DNA of 32,150 nucleotides. Origin: Vibrio sinensis (GTDB lineage: Bacteria; Pseudomonadota; Gammaproteobacteria; Enterobacterales; Vibrionaceae). The position numbers and the translations under genes are program-made. Under the pieces are notes generated by a model. The model searched no databases, was not told the DNA's origin, and saw only the letters and a program-made list of their open reading frames with translations. The DNA lies in assembly GCF_003605645.1 (NCBI RefSeq), contig NZ_QVMU01000025.1, positions 150 to 32,299 of the forward strand, given 5' to 3'. Within the stretch, counting starts at the first letter, position 1. Every line of letters begins with the position of its first letter. Below are positions 16,601 through 24,475 of the stretch, one piece after another.

Positions 16601-16683
16601 GTGAACTGAAAGAGCAGATGTCGTTACGTCTCGACGTTGAGGCGAGCCGTAATGGTAGTAAAATTCGGGTCATTTGCCCGTAA
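13642..16683 (+). CDS. sbcC: Exonuclease SbcCD subunit C (SbcC, Rad50-type ATPase)
   Basis: A 1013-residue SMC-like ATPase. The Walker A motif NGPTGSGKSS is at 34-43. Long Gln-rich coiled coils flank a zinc hook CPVC at 507-510, near the middle of the chain as expected for antiparallel folding. The ABC signature LSGGES is near 917-922 and Walker B LFIDEGFGSLD near 953-963. It dimerises through the hook and the heads, and gates the SbcD nuclease with ATP. The length is close to that of E. coli SbcC (1048). It overlaps sbcD by 4 nt and is followed by a hairpin at 16841 just before cqsS. Confidence 0.95.
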   Translation: MKPIKLTVQAFGPFSGYQEIDFTKLGTAPLFLINGPTGSGKSSILDAICFALYGETTGSERTGDQMRCDHAQADCLTEVSFEFSLGDKHYKVVRSPDQQVPKKRGDGTTKKNHSAVLYQLQGEQEALLANKPTSVAKEVVNLIGLDVKQFRQVMVLPQGKFRELLIANSKEREQIFGQLFQTHIYVAIERALFEQAAGIRKSKDEFDNQIKGALDVANVASEEALNEQLQVLAPQLNVASDVQKSAQNALEIAQTALKTANELNIKFDRRNALQGQLNQHLSTQEEIEHLKQQRALGQRADSLNLPYREWQQACSDEKQAQQTLVEQQSKREQAKQNLDTQQKLTNQATQAAREIPTMTQSVFQLVEVEKHLHARDEHQTQLNAAMLQVTQIQQAISGLVEQQQTLSLEIENKHNEFQSANERCLELPLKQQWVTQLEQKIRIHHEIDQTQTAAQQFKLIEQDAERDMQLAKDKVVTAKHHADELEFHWHSSQAALLAKTLQHGEACPVCGSHDHPAPALFNGQEVSKEQVDHARQQQQQCVTKQDYVQAQWQKAQTDVVKVEQALLGWQAQLGDDTRSLVELQSELTTLQTEITQLNALKPEHLHQQLQARQQEFERLKPQQVSLEAQLSQAQQSAANMSGALNSLLSNIPPQYQQISQVKAEKQLLEQRIAQLQQAEQQAIGALDQAKSNYTMAESSVANAHERGEVTHQRTLKSHIQWEQARSESAFEDDLAFLAAKTTREQLLEWEQAINQFNERTSSLNGVLEALNEELRGLAVLNTDELQLAVTTQTQGYQNALSELTQLQSQVDNLFKVQQRLNDLYKRNEKLEQEYQVIGTLSDIANGRTGVKVSLHRFVLGVLLDDVLIQASQRLRVMSKGRYELRRKEDRAKGNAGSGLDLMVEDGYSGKLRDVATLSGGESFMAALALALGVSDVVQSYSGGIRLDTLFIDEGFGSLDPESLDLAIQTLIDLQQGGRTIGLISHVSELKEQMSLRLDVEASRNGSKIRVICP

Positions 16684-16840
16684 TCGGATGTTGATGCCTC
16701 GATTTTAACCAATACACTTAAAATCAATCACCTATATCCAAATAACTTCAATAGAACGGGTATAAACGTGCCCTCAATCATTAAATGAGTGGATTGAAAT
16801 TGCCTCCAACCTATTTAATTGATTAAACTATAAATACTTC

Positions 16841-16865
16841 AAGCCCTGCATAATGCAGGGCTTTG
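16841..16865 (+). terminator. Hairpin/terminator between sbcC and cqsS
   Basis: A 10-bp stem AAGCCCTGCA/TGCAGGGCTT with loop TAA, followed by a weak TTTG run. It ends only 16-18 nt before the cqsS ATG, so it may be an sbcC terminator, a feature of the cqsS leader, or both. Confidence 0.6.
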
Positions 16866-16880
16866 TCATTGAGCTGAGTC

Positions 16881-18932
16881 ATGGACGCAATACGCAAAGT
16901 TTATCAATATGCAGAACCAAATCTTTCACTCGTGGGATGGATGGGATTACTGGGTTACCCAACATATTATTATGTGTGGCATGTTATCTTTCCTCAGCCC
17001 TATGAGAACCTAGGTTTAAGAGTTCTGTGTGCTTTATTGTTTGGTTGCCTTGTTTTTCGTCATGTATTGCCAAGTGGGATTCAGCGACATATGCCTCTCT
17101 ACTATTGCGCAACCTTGAGCTTCTGCTTACCGTTTTTCTTTGCATTTATGATGTTTAAAAACGATTGGTCGACGACATGGGTAATGTCGTTTTTAGCATC
17201 GATTTTTCTTCACGTTTTACTCTGCTATCGAACCTATTTAATGTTGCTTCAATCAGCTGTCGGTGTAACGTACGCATTTTTCATTGCGTATAATGACGAC
17301 CTTGCGTTAGGGGTAACTCAGGTTGTGTGGCCTTACTTATCTATCTTTTTGTTTACTTATGTATTTGGCAACCTGTTTTTCTTTCGAAGCCACGTTGAAC
17401 ACGAGGGACAAGTCTCGATTGCTAAATCGTTCGGCGCAGGAATTGCTCATGAAATGCGAAATCCGCTCAGCGCTCTTAAGGCATCGATAGATGCGATTGA
17501 TTCATTATTACCACAGCGCCACTCGGAAGTGAGTGGCTACCAACTAAGTCAACACAACCTCCATTTAGTTCGTGAAGTCTTGAATGATGCCAATGATGTT
17601 ATTCGTAGCGGGACAGATACGATAGATCTGTTATTGACATCAATCGATGAAAATCGCATGACAAATGCGACTTATAAGCGACATTCAATGCGTACAGTTG
17701 TCGAAAAAGCATTGACGAGTTTTCCGTATACACATCCACAAGATAGATTAGATGTTCATATCGATTTTGACGAGAATTTTGACTTTTTCGGTAGCAATAC
17801 CTTACTTAGATACACCTTATATAATTTATTAAAGAATGCATTTTACTATCGAAAAGGAGATTCTTTCTCGATACATATCCAGTTAAAAAATGGTGAAACT
17901 CATAATCAATTGATTTTACTCGATAATGGTGCAGGCATCGAACCTAAGATTAAAGAGCGTATTTTTGATGATTTCTATTCTTCAAAAAGAAATGGCGGCC
18001 ACGGTTTAGGGCTACCATTCTGTCAAAAGGTAATGCTGGCTCTGGGGGGGAGTATCACTTGTGATTCTGAGTGGGGAAATTGGACTGAGTTTACTTTGAC
18101 TTTCCCAAAATATGGTTCGAAGTCGGTCGCTAATATCAAACAAGATATGATGAAGTCGAAAAGTGTCCTCTACGTTGGAGCAGAACGATCAGTATTGAGA
18201 TCCTTAATAGAATCTTCGTTCTATCAAGGTTTTCGATTGAGCAATATAGGGCTTAATGAACTAGCGCACCGTGATGAACATGACTTCGAATTCAGTCTGA
18301 TTTTGATCGATTATAATGCGGCTATGAGCTCTATTGATGGCTTAAGAGTTTTAGAGCAGAAACTTAGCCGAGTAAAAGCCCGCCTAGTTTTCGTTTACAA
18401 TGAAAAGCAAAGTTATGATACGCGTTCAGATATCCAATTGTGCGTATATTTAGTGACAAATCAACGTCTGCTTGAAGATACCAGTAAAGTTATTGATGAA
18501 TTGTTTTTTGATCTTCCTTTACATAGTACAAAAGCGTGTCAGCGTAATAAATCGCATAATGAAAAACGCGTACTCTTAGCGGACGACAATCATTCGTTCC
18601 GTGTTTATACCGCACTGATCCTTGAGCAACATGGTTTAGAAGTGCTCCAAGCTGAAAATGGTGGACAGGCTCTAGAATTATTGAATGAGGAAAGAGTTGA
18701 TTTGGTCATCCTTGACGTCGAAATGCCAATCAAAACGGGTATCGACGTTGCGTTAACACTGCGAGCCAATGAGGGTATTAATTCAAAAGTACCGATACTG
18801 GGCTACACCGCTGATTCAAGCGCTGATCAAGCTAAAGCAATCCTAGGCAGCGGTATGAACGATCATCTGATCAAGCCGGCTGATGTAGATAAGTTATTTG
18901 AAAAAATCTCCCAATGGATCGAAGTGAAATAG
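16881..18932 (+). CDS. cqsS: CqsS, CAI-1 quorum-sensing hybrid histidine kinase
   Basis: A 683-residue membrane kinase/phosphatase. The N-terminal 170 residues form about six membrane spans. The opening QYAEPNLSLVGWMG and the segment NDWSTTWVMSF match V. cholerae CqsS closely. The ligand residues equivalent to W104 and S107 are kept (W100, S103), while the C170 equivalent is F166, as in the V. harveyi receptor. Then come HisKA H190 (GIAHEMRNP), HATPase (LLKNAFYY, DNGAGI, GHGLGLPF) and a C-terminal receiver with D612 (ILDVEMP). It should pass phosphate to LuxU and so to LuxO. In-frame upstream TGA at 16875 fixes the start at or after 16881. The partner synthase gene cqsA, normally adjacent, is absent on both sides. 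Confidence 0.95.
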   Translation: MDAIRKVYQYAEPNLSLVGWMGLLGYPTYYYVWHVIFPQPYENLGLRVLCALLFGCLVFRHVLPSGIQRHMPLYYCATLSFCLPFFFAFMMFKNDWSTTWVMSFLASIFLHVLLCYRTYLMLLQSAVGVTYAFFIAYNDDLALGVTQVVWPYLSIFLFTYVFGNLFFFRSHVEHEGQVSIAKSFGAGIAHEMRNPLSALKASIDAIDSLLPQRHSEVSGYQLSQHNLHLVREVLNDANDVIRSGTDTIDLLLTSIDENRMTNATYKRHSMRTVVEKALTSFPYTHPQDRLDVHIDFDENFDFFGSNTLLRYTLYNLLKNAFYYRKGDSFSIHIQLKNGETHNQLILLDNGAGIEPKIKERIFDDFYSSKRNGGHGLGLPFCQKVMLALGGSITCDSEWGNWTEFTLTFPKYGSKSVANIKQDMMKSKSVLYVGAERSVLRSLIESSFYQGFRLSNIGLNELAHRDEHDFEFSLILIDYNAAMSSIDGLRVLEQKLSRVKARLVFVYNEKQSYDTRSDIQLCVYLVTNQRLLEDTSKVIDELFFDLPLHSTKACQRNKSHNEKRVLLADDNHSFRVYTALILEQHGLEVLQAENGGQALELLNEERVDLVILDVEMPIKTGIDVALTLRANEGINSKVPILGYTADSSADQAKAILGSGMNDHLIKPADVDKLFEKISQWIEVK

Positions 18933-19028
18933 TGATATGTTGCTAGTTGAGCGGGATATGGGTAAGTAGAAGTTTTGTGCACGCTATGTGGTCACCAAAA
19001 GGTTAATCATTCCCAAGGTGACCATTTA

Positions 19029-19226
19029 TATACCCAAGTGACTTCAAAATTCAAAATTCAGGATTCAGAGCGTTGTCATTGAACTATTTCCAAGTCGTTT
19101 GACGCTGCTATTTATTGGAATAAGAAAGCTGAAGCACTGACACGCTCCCGAAAGGCGAGTTGCCTTGGCTCGCACACTTCGTTAACGATTTCGCTGAACC
19201 AAGCACCTTGAGGTTACTTGGGTATA
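19029..19226. repeat. 198-bp element with 19-bp terminal inverted repeats (MITE-like)
   Basis: The left end TATACCCAAGTGACTTCAA (19029-19047) and the complement of the right end TATACCCAAGTAACCTCAA (19208-19226) agree at 17 of 19 positions. The interior has no ORF. Size, lack of coding capacity and terminal repeats suggest a non-autonomous mobile element. A matching single end lies at 11144-11163. It fills most of the cqsS-to-TDT gap, where cqsA would be expected. Confidence 0.7.
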
Positions 19227-19279
19227 GTGTCTTTGAAATCTAATTTCGTCGAACTAAGCCAGCAGTATTAAATTGAGCA

Positions 19280-20260
19280 CTAAACGATAGGTGTTTGCTT
19301 TCGATTAAAAAACTGTGGGAAATACATGCGTAAATAACCTATAGATACCCATGCAACGAGAATCGTCGCGATAGAAAGTTCGAAAAGCCCAAATCGATGT
19401 AACCAATGCCAGTGTGGGTGGTATTGTTCAAAAAAAGAGGTCAGTCGATGCATCGCAATGGCGCTGATAACCGATGGAAAGGTAACAGCCGCAATTGATG
19501 GCTGAAACTTAAGGCGCATAAGACGGAAATAGCATAGGTAAATAAATAACGTCATAGTGATCGCAATTCCCGCCAATGCACCAGTCAAAATAGGATCTGG
19601 TTGTGAAAAGTTCACCAAATAGGTCGCAAGTGTTAGGTTGATTGGTGCAGCCATGATCGCAAGAGTCGGCCTTGCTCTACGTGGTAAAGATCCAAAAAAG
19701 ACCAAGCGATAGAGCACCAGTGGCAACATGAAAAAATAGATAGTGACACACACATTAACCAAGGTTTCAGAAAAGACAGTATGGCCAAATTGAGTTCCAG
19801 CCAATGAGCTGCTAATTAGCCCTACCGGATATAAGAACCAGCTCGGTACAATGTGCGACATCTTAAAGTTCTTCAATTGGAAAATGAAAAACAGCGTCAT
19901 CATTGTTAGGTGTAAACCAAGTGATGCGAACCAAAGTGGGTAGGCAATTAGCGGTGATATAACCGCAAGGTAATCACATAAAATGAGCAGAGCCATACTC
20001 ATTGGAGCCATAAGGCTACCGCTTAAAGGATGGCGAATATCATTTAAAAAAGTATCAACATTCGTGAAGTACTTGATTAAGACAGGCAGCAGTAGTGCAG
20101 CGCCAAGAGCGGCCAAATATGGACGGATGGCAATTCCGATTTCAGGAATGTAGAGTGCCCAAGCGTGTCCCAATCCAATAATACCCAATGCCAGTGCTGC
20201 TTGGGATGGTGGAACACCTTGAAATTGTATTAACCGCCGCCAGTTCACGAACCGCTCCAT
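19280..20260 (-). CDS. TDT-family (TehA/SLAC1-like) membrane transporter
   Basis: A 326-residue inner-membrane protein with about ten hydrophobic helices. The opening VPPSQAALALGIIGLGHAW, the pairs of Phe/Pro-centred helices and the overall length fit the tellurite-resistance/dicarboxylate transporter family, whose members are anion channels or carriers (E. coli TehA, plant SLAC1). The true substrate cannot be read from the sequence; tellurite resistance should not be assumed. ATG 20260 (MERFVNWRRL) is preferred to a TTG at 20320, which adds 20 residues of no family character. It lies downstream of clcA on the same strand, 209 bp away, and converges on cqsS. Confidence 0.85.
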   Translation of the reverse strand: MERFVNWRRLIQFQGVPPSQAALALGIIGLGHAWALYIPEIGIAIRPYLAALGAALLLPVLIKYFTNVDTFLNDIRHPLSGSLMAPMSMALLILCDYLAVISPLIAYPLWFASLGLHLTMMTLFFIFQLKNFKMSHIVPSWFLYPVGLISSSLAGTQFGHTVFSETLVNVCVTIYFFMLPLVLYRLVFFGSLPRRARPTLAIMAAPINLTLATYLVNFSQPDPILTGALAGIAITMTLFIYLCYFRLMRLKFQPSIAAVTFPSVISAIAMHRLTSFFEQYHPHWHWLHRFGLFELSIATILVAWVSIGYLRMYFPQFFNRKQTPIV

Positions 20261-20469
20261 CTTATGGTTATCCCGACTACTTACAGTTGAAGTTATGTAG
20301 GGCGCGGTTATTGACGCCAATCACCGATTCTATTTAGGCTCATGGAGATTCATTCGCTTGCCTCATACCTGCAACGACAGATTACTCGGGCTAATAGAGT
20401 TTTAACTCTAAAAATAGTAATCAATATGAGGCGCGAATCATAACAACTCAAATGCATGAGTGGCAATGG

Positions 20470-21849
20470 TCATTTCCCCTCCAACGGTAGGTCTTCTTGT
20501 CGAAGTTTCTCATTTTTTAAGGTTCTATGAAGTAACTGGCTATAAATTGGCTGACCGCCAAAAATTTGTGCAAAGATCACAGCACCTAAGCTAGTAATGA
20601 TTAATGGCAAAATAAGGTAGTAGTTATTTGTCATCTCAATGACCAGTAGAATACCGGTAATAGGGGCTCTTACTGTCGCAGCAAAAAGTGCCCCCATACC
20701 GGCTATTGCAAACATACCTGGATCAATGCCTACTTCAGGAAAAAATCCTTGAGCGATAAGGCCAAAGGCGTAACCAAATAGGGTACCAAGGGCAAGCATT
20801 GGAGCAAAAATACCACCAGGTGCACCCGAGCCAAAACAGATTAAGGTTGTGGCAATACGAGCTAAGAAAAGCAATAGTAAGAGGCCAGCCCCATAACCAC
20901 CATTAGTGATATTGGGAATTAGTGCAATACCACCACCAGTAATTTCAGGCATATAAAGCAACATCAAACCAAAGCAACCACCAATCATAGAGCCAGTTAA
21001 TAGATAACGCTTACGGTCATTTCGATGTACTCGAGCGAAGAAATCTTGAGCAATAGTCACCAAACGGTTGAAAATCACACCAAAAACGCCAAATAAGATC
21101 CCTAATAGTAAAAACATCCATAGAGATTCAAGAGGTGGCGATTGATATTGCGGCATCGTAATGACAGCGCTCTGACCATTGATCATTCGAAATACAATAT
21201 TTGAAGCGACCGCTGCAATGATAACTGCGCGTATAGAAATCAGAGAATAGCGAAATTGAGGACGCATCTCCTCGACGACAAACATGATACCAGCGAGAGG
21301 GGCGTTAAAAGCAGCGGCAAGACCAGCTGCGGCACCCGACGCTAATAGTGAATGACGGGTGTCATCATTTTTGACGCGAAAAATATCTGTAATCATACGA
21401 CCGATAGCGCCACCCATTTGTACTGTAGGGCCCTCGCGGCCGAGCACCATACCGGCACCAAGAGTACCTAAACCACCAAAGAATTTAACTGGGATAACGC
21501 GCCACCAACGAACAGGGCGAATACCATCCATTGCCCCCTCGATTTCAGGAATACCAGAACCGGCTGCTTCAGGTGCGAATCGATGAACTAAGTAATAACC
21601 GATAAACGCAAGAATTGCGCTGCTTAAGAATGCAGCAAGCCAAAGCGGTAGCACACTACCAATTTCACTTTTTAACCAAACTGTTCGAGTCTCTGAAACA
21701 AAATGAACAGCATGCTCAAAATAGGTACCGATTAAGCCAGCTAAAACACCGACAACAAGTGCCATCAGCATCACTGAAATCGGGGTTTTGTCCTTTGAGA
21801 GAAATTGGTTGATAGCATCTTTAGGAACTCGGGCGGTGAAAGAATGCAT
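20470..21849 (-). CDS. clcA: H+/Cl- exchange transporter ClcA
   Basis: A 459-residue ClC antiporter of the inner membrane (2 Cl- for 1 H+), used in acid-stress survival. The chloride-filter motifs are all present: GSGIPE (97-102), GREGP (gating E139), GxFAP as GGIFAP, and the Tyr in QPIYSQLL near the C-terminus. The internal proton glutamate is in VVEEMRPQFRYSLIS (second Glu, about 194). The start is uncertain: ATG 21849 has AGAGA 6 nt upstream; ATG 21870 and TTG 21900 are longer options. A TATAAT at 21913-21918 (minus strand) would put the transcript start near 21906, which argues against the TTG. V. cholerae carries clcA near cqsS in the same order, from memory. Confidence 0.95.
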   Translation of the reverse strand: MHSFTARVPKDAINQFLSKDKTPISVMLMALVVGVLAGLIGTYFEHAVHFVSETRTVWLKSEIGSVLPLWLAAFLSSAILAFIGYYLVHRFAPEAAGSGIPEIEGAMDGIRPVRWWRVIPVKFFGGLGTLGAGMVLGREGPTVQMGGAIGRMITDIFRVKNDDTRHSLLASGAAAGLAAAFNAPLAGIMFVVEEMRPQFRYSLISIRAVIIAAVASNIVFRMINGQSAVITMPQYQSPPLESLWMFLLLGILFGVFGVIFNRLVTIAQDFFARVHRNDRKRYLLTGSMIGGCFGLMLLYMPEITGGGIALIPNITNGGYGAGLLLLLFLARIATTLICFGSGAPGGIFAPMLALGTLFGYAFGLIAQGFFPEVGIDPGMFAIAGMGALFAATVRAPITGILLVIEMTNNYYLILPLIITSLGAVIFAQIFGGQPIYSQLLHRTLKNEKLRQEDLPLEGK

Positions 21850-21900
21850 TATTTTCTCTGTTCTGGACATTAGAGTGGGTACCTTTTCATGAGGAATCAA

Positions 21901-22339
21901 TCGAATATATAAATTATACGCTCGTCATTGGTTAACTATAGCGACAAGAATGCAATATTGATTTCCAAATTTGGCAATTAAGAGCAAGAGCAGACCTCTG
22001 AATTCCACACTTTTTGGTTTGTTTTTGGTGGAGTCTAAACCGCGGATGTTTTACAAAAGAGCGAAAGCAATTGTTTTTAAAGGTAAAGAATATGGCAACC
22101 ATGACAATCAAAATATAATACGTTTTTTTTCCAATTTTTTTCGTCGAAAACTTGAACTTTCTCAAAATTGAACCATAGTTAAATCGTAAGATCATTCGAA
22201 CCAATTCGCATGGAGGAAACAAGGTCTTACCTACAATTTGGATGGATTCAACATATATCATTTCGTAATCCTCGTATTAGATCGGGAAGCATCCACAGAC
22301 TTCCTAATTCGCACACTCACGATTGAGTAACGAGGGATT
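21901..22339. other. AT-rich intergenic region without a recognised gene
   Basis: This stretch lies upstream of clcA and ahead of the orphan terminator at 22340. Overlapping frames of 66 codons (+) and 109 codons (-) exist but have no ribosome site, composition or motif that supports them. A 38-codon frame 22210-22326 (+) ends 14 nt before the terminator, also without a ribosome site. The likely contents are the clcA promoter (TATAAT, minus strand, 21913-21918) and perhaps a small RNA. Confidence 0.4.
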
Positions 22340-22367
22340 AAGGCGCGCTCAAGTAGTGCGCCTTTTG
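22340..22367 (+). terminator. Orphan intrinsic terminator
   Basis: A 7-bp stem AAGGCGC/GCGCCTT (22340-22346 with 22358-22364) followed by TTTTG on the plus strand. The minus strand has no T-run. No plus-strand gene lies upstream for over 3 kb, apart from an unsupported 38-codon frame, so it implies an unannotated short transcript. Confidence 0.7.
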
Positions 22368-22407
22368 TCGTTTGGAAGTTTTGTTATTTCGGGTTAGTAA
22401 TTCGATT

Positions 22408-22434
22408 TTTTCCGCTTATTCTGTCAGGTATAAT
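22408..22434 (+). promoter_or_regulatory. Probable promoter of the YeiR-like gene
   Basis: A consensus -10 TATAAT at 22429-22434 preceded by G (GGTATAAT), with only a weak T-rich -35. The start would fall near 22441, giving a leader of about 25 nt before ATG 22466. Confidence 0.5.
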
Positions 22435-22465
22435 CTCGCTATTAATGATATTTCGGAGCAACTCC

Positions 22466-23452
22466 ATGACACGTAGAGTGCCGACCAACATAATTACAGG
22501 CTTTCTTGGTGTGGGTAAAACCACCTCGATTTTAAATTTACTCAAAAATAAACCCAGCGATGAGAATTGGGCTGTTTTAGTCAACGAGTTTGGGGAAATA
22601 GGCATTGATGGTGCCATGATGACCGATCAAGGGGCGCTAATTAAAGAAGTGCCGGGCGGTTGCATGTGTTGTACAGCTGGTGTGCCAATGTCAGTAGGTA
22701 TCAATGCTTTGTTAAGACATAAACCCGACCGACTTATCATTGAACCAACAGGGTTAGGGCATCCAAAGCAAGTGATAGCGACATTAACATCAGCGCAGTA
22801 CGAAAATTACGTTGATTTAAAAGCAACTATTGCTTTGGTTGATCCTCGAAATCTAAGCATAGAAAAATATACGTCGAACCAGAACTTTAACGACCAGTTA
22901 AACAGTGCTGATGTCATCATGGGTAATAAACTCGACTTGTGTAGCGACCATGATGTCCAGCAGTTCAATGATTGGGTATCACAGCAATCACCGGCAAAAG
23001 TATTTAGCCAATTGGTTAACCAAGGTGAAATGCCATTTGAAGTGTTAGACATTGAACGTGTACAAGGTGGTGCGTCTACGCACATCGAAGCACATCATCA
23101 TCAGCATGCTGATTTAGAGCCGCAATTTGAACTGTCACCGGGTCAACCTTTCTTACGTAAAGAAAATAAAGGTCAAGGTTATTTTAGCTGTGGCTGGTTG
23201 TTTGGCGCTGAGTATTTGTTTGATTTTGATCAGCTGTTTTCAATACTATCTGCATTGACGGCTGAACGAGTTAAAGCGGTGATGAATACCACACAGGGTT
23301 GCTACGCATTTAACGTGGCCAATGGTGTGGTGTCAGTGCATCAAATGAGTTTGGAGGGGTTTGAATCTCGCCTTGAAGTGATTGATTCGCAGCTGTTGCC
23401 ATGGGATCAACTGGAAACTATTTTGCTCGAATTAGCTGGTATTTCGCGCTAA
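22466..23452 (+). CDS. YeiR-like CobW/G3E zinc-binding GTPase
   Basis: A 328-residue cytosolic GTPase of the CobW/COG0523 group. The P-loop GFLGVGKTT is at 12-20. The metal motif GGCMCC has C66, C68 and C69. The switch IEPTGLGHPKQ, the G4 motif NKLD and a His-rich stretch HHHQH (about residues 210-215) follow, then the CobW C-terminal domain. It aligns closely with E. coli YeiR in length and in blocks such as WAVLVNEFGEIGIDGA. Family members are thought to insert or sequester zinc or other metals using GTP. ATG 22466 is preferred to 22445 because GGAG (22455-22458) is 7 nt before it. No Zur-like box was identified by eye. Confidence 0.9.
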   Translation: MTRRVPTNIITGFLGVGKTTSILNLLKNKPSDENWAVLVNEFGEIGIDGAMMTDQGALIKEVPGGCMCCTAGVPMSVGINALLRHKPDRLIIEPTGLGHPKQVIATLTSAQYENYVDLKATIALVDPRNLSIEKYTSNQNFNDQLNSADVIMGNKLDLCSDHDVQQFNDWVSQQSPAKVFSQLVNQGEMPFEVLDIERVQGGASTHIEAHHHQHADLEPQFELSPGQPFLRKENKGQGYFSCGWLFGAEYLFDFDQLFSILSALTAERVKAVMNTTQGCYAFNVANGVVSVHQMSLEGFESRLEVIDSQLLPWDQLETILLELAGISR

Positions 23453-23470
23453 TCAAAGACCCAATATCAA

Positions 23471-23511
23471 ATGATACCCAAGCCAGGAATCTTAAAGTGG
23501 CTGGGTATCAT
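23471..23511. terminator. Inverted repeat, probable bidirectional terminator
   Basis: The arms ATGATACCCA(A)GCCA (23471-23485) and TGGCTGGGTATCAT (23498-23511) pair over 14 bp with one bulge. It sits between two convergent genes, 19 nt past each stop. The T-runs are poor. The GATACCCAAG core resembles the terminal repeats of the element at 19029. Confidence 0.55.
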
Positions 23512-23530
23512 ACTAATTTATCGCTAGTTG

Positions 23531-24475
23531 TTAACGTTTATTACGTAGGTAGCGTTTACGACGTTCTTCTTTTTTCTTGATTTTTTCTTCGATCTTACGT
23601 GCAGTTTCGATCTCAACTTCGATCAATTCTTTCGTAATCATCTCTGGCTTTTCTAGCGTTAATTGACCTAGGGTGCCGTTTCGAAGTTCATGCAGTAAAA
23701 TTTCAGATGCTTTATGTAAGTCAACACGTCCACCAGCGCGCAAAGCACCACGGCGACGACCAATCTCTTCCATAATCTCGAGATCTGATTCTGGTAAATC
23801 TTCGATCTGGTAGCGTTCTTTTAGCTTTTCAGGGTAAGCATTAGCTAAGTATTCAACGGTATAAAATGCTACTTCATCATATTCCATCGCTGTGTCTTTT
23901 ACAGCACCAGTTGCCGCTAAACGGAAACCACTGTGTGGGTTTTCTACTTTTGGCCACAAAATTCCCGGAGTATCAGATAGCACAATACCATTTTGTAGAT
24001 TAATACGTTGTTGACGACGGGTAACTGCTGGTTGGTTACCGGTGACTGCGATAGTACGGCCAGCAAGTGTGTTGATGATTGTTGATTTACCAACGTTTGG
24101 AATACCCATAATCATGGTACGAATATTCTTACCGATCTCTTCACGGTGTGGTGCAAGTTTACGGCAAAGCTCGAGAATCTTATGGACTTCTTGTGGTTGA
24201 GAAGTCGTGATCGCCATTGCTTTTACGTTGTTTTCTTTTTCTAGGTGGTCGATCCACAGTTGAGTCATTTCTGGATCAGCAAGATCGCGCTTATTAAGCA
24301 CTTTTACTACGGGTTTATCGCCACGTAGCTCAGAAATCATTGGGTTTTCACTACTAAACGGAATTCGGGCATCGAGTACTTCAATAATCACGTCAATCTG
24401 AGGAATTGCTTCTGCAATCTCTTTTTGCGCTTTATGCATGTGCCCAGGAAACCATTGTATTGAGTTGTTAACCAT
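23531..24475 (-). CDS. ylqF: Ribosome biogenesis GTPase YlqF (RbgA)
   Basis: A 314-residue circularly permuted GTPase that helps mature the large ribosomal subunit. The order of motifs is permuted, as in the family: G4 NKRD (about 59-62), then G1 GIPNVGKST (about 124-132), then G3 DTPG (about 168-171). The N-terminus IQWFPGHMHKA is the family hallmark. A basic tail (EERRKRYLRNKR) is suited to rRNA contact. Length is close to that of Bacillus RbgA (about 280) plus this tail. ATG 24475 has a weak ribosome site, but homology begins by residue 6. It converges with the YeiR-like gene. Confidence 0.93.
   Translation of the reverse strand: MVNNSIQWFPGHMHKAQKEIAEAIPQIDVIIEVLDARIPFSSENPMISELRGDKPVVKVLNKRDLADPEMTQLWIDHLEKENNVKAMAITTSQPQEVHKILELCRKLAPHREEIGKNIRTMIMGIPNVGKSTIINTLAGRTIAVTGNQPAVTRRQQRINLQNGIVLSDTPGILWPKVENPHSGFRLAATGAVKDTAMEYDEVAFYTVEYLANAYPEKLKERYQIEDLPESDLEIMEEIGRRRGALRAGGRVDLHKASEILLHELRNGTLGQLTLEKPEMITKELIEVEIETARKIEEKIKKKEERRKRYLRNKR

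Noticed and set aside
21932..22261. 109-codon minus-strand frame upstream of clcA
   Set aside because: No ribosome site, no recognisable motif and unusual composition. It overlaps the likely clcA promoter.
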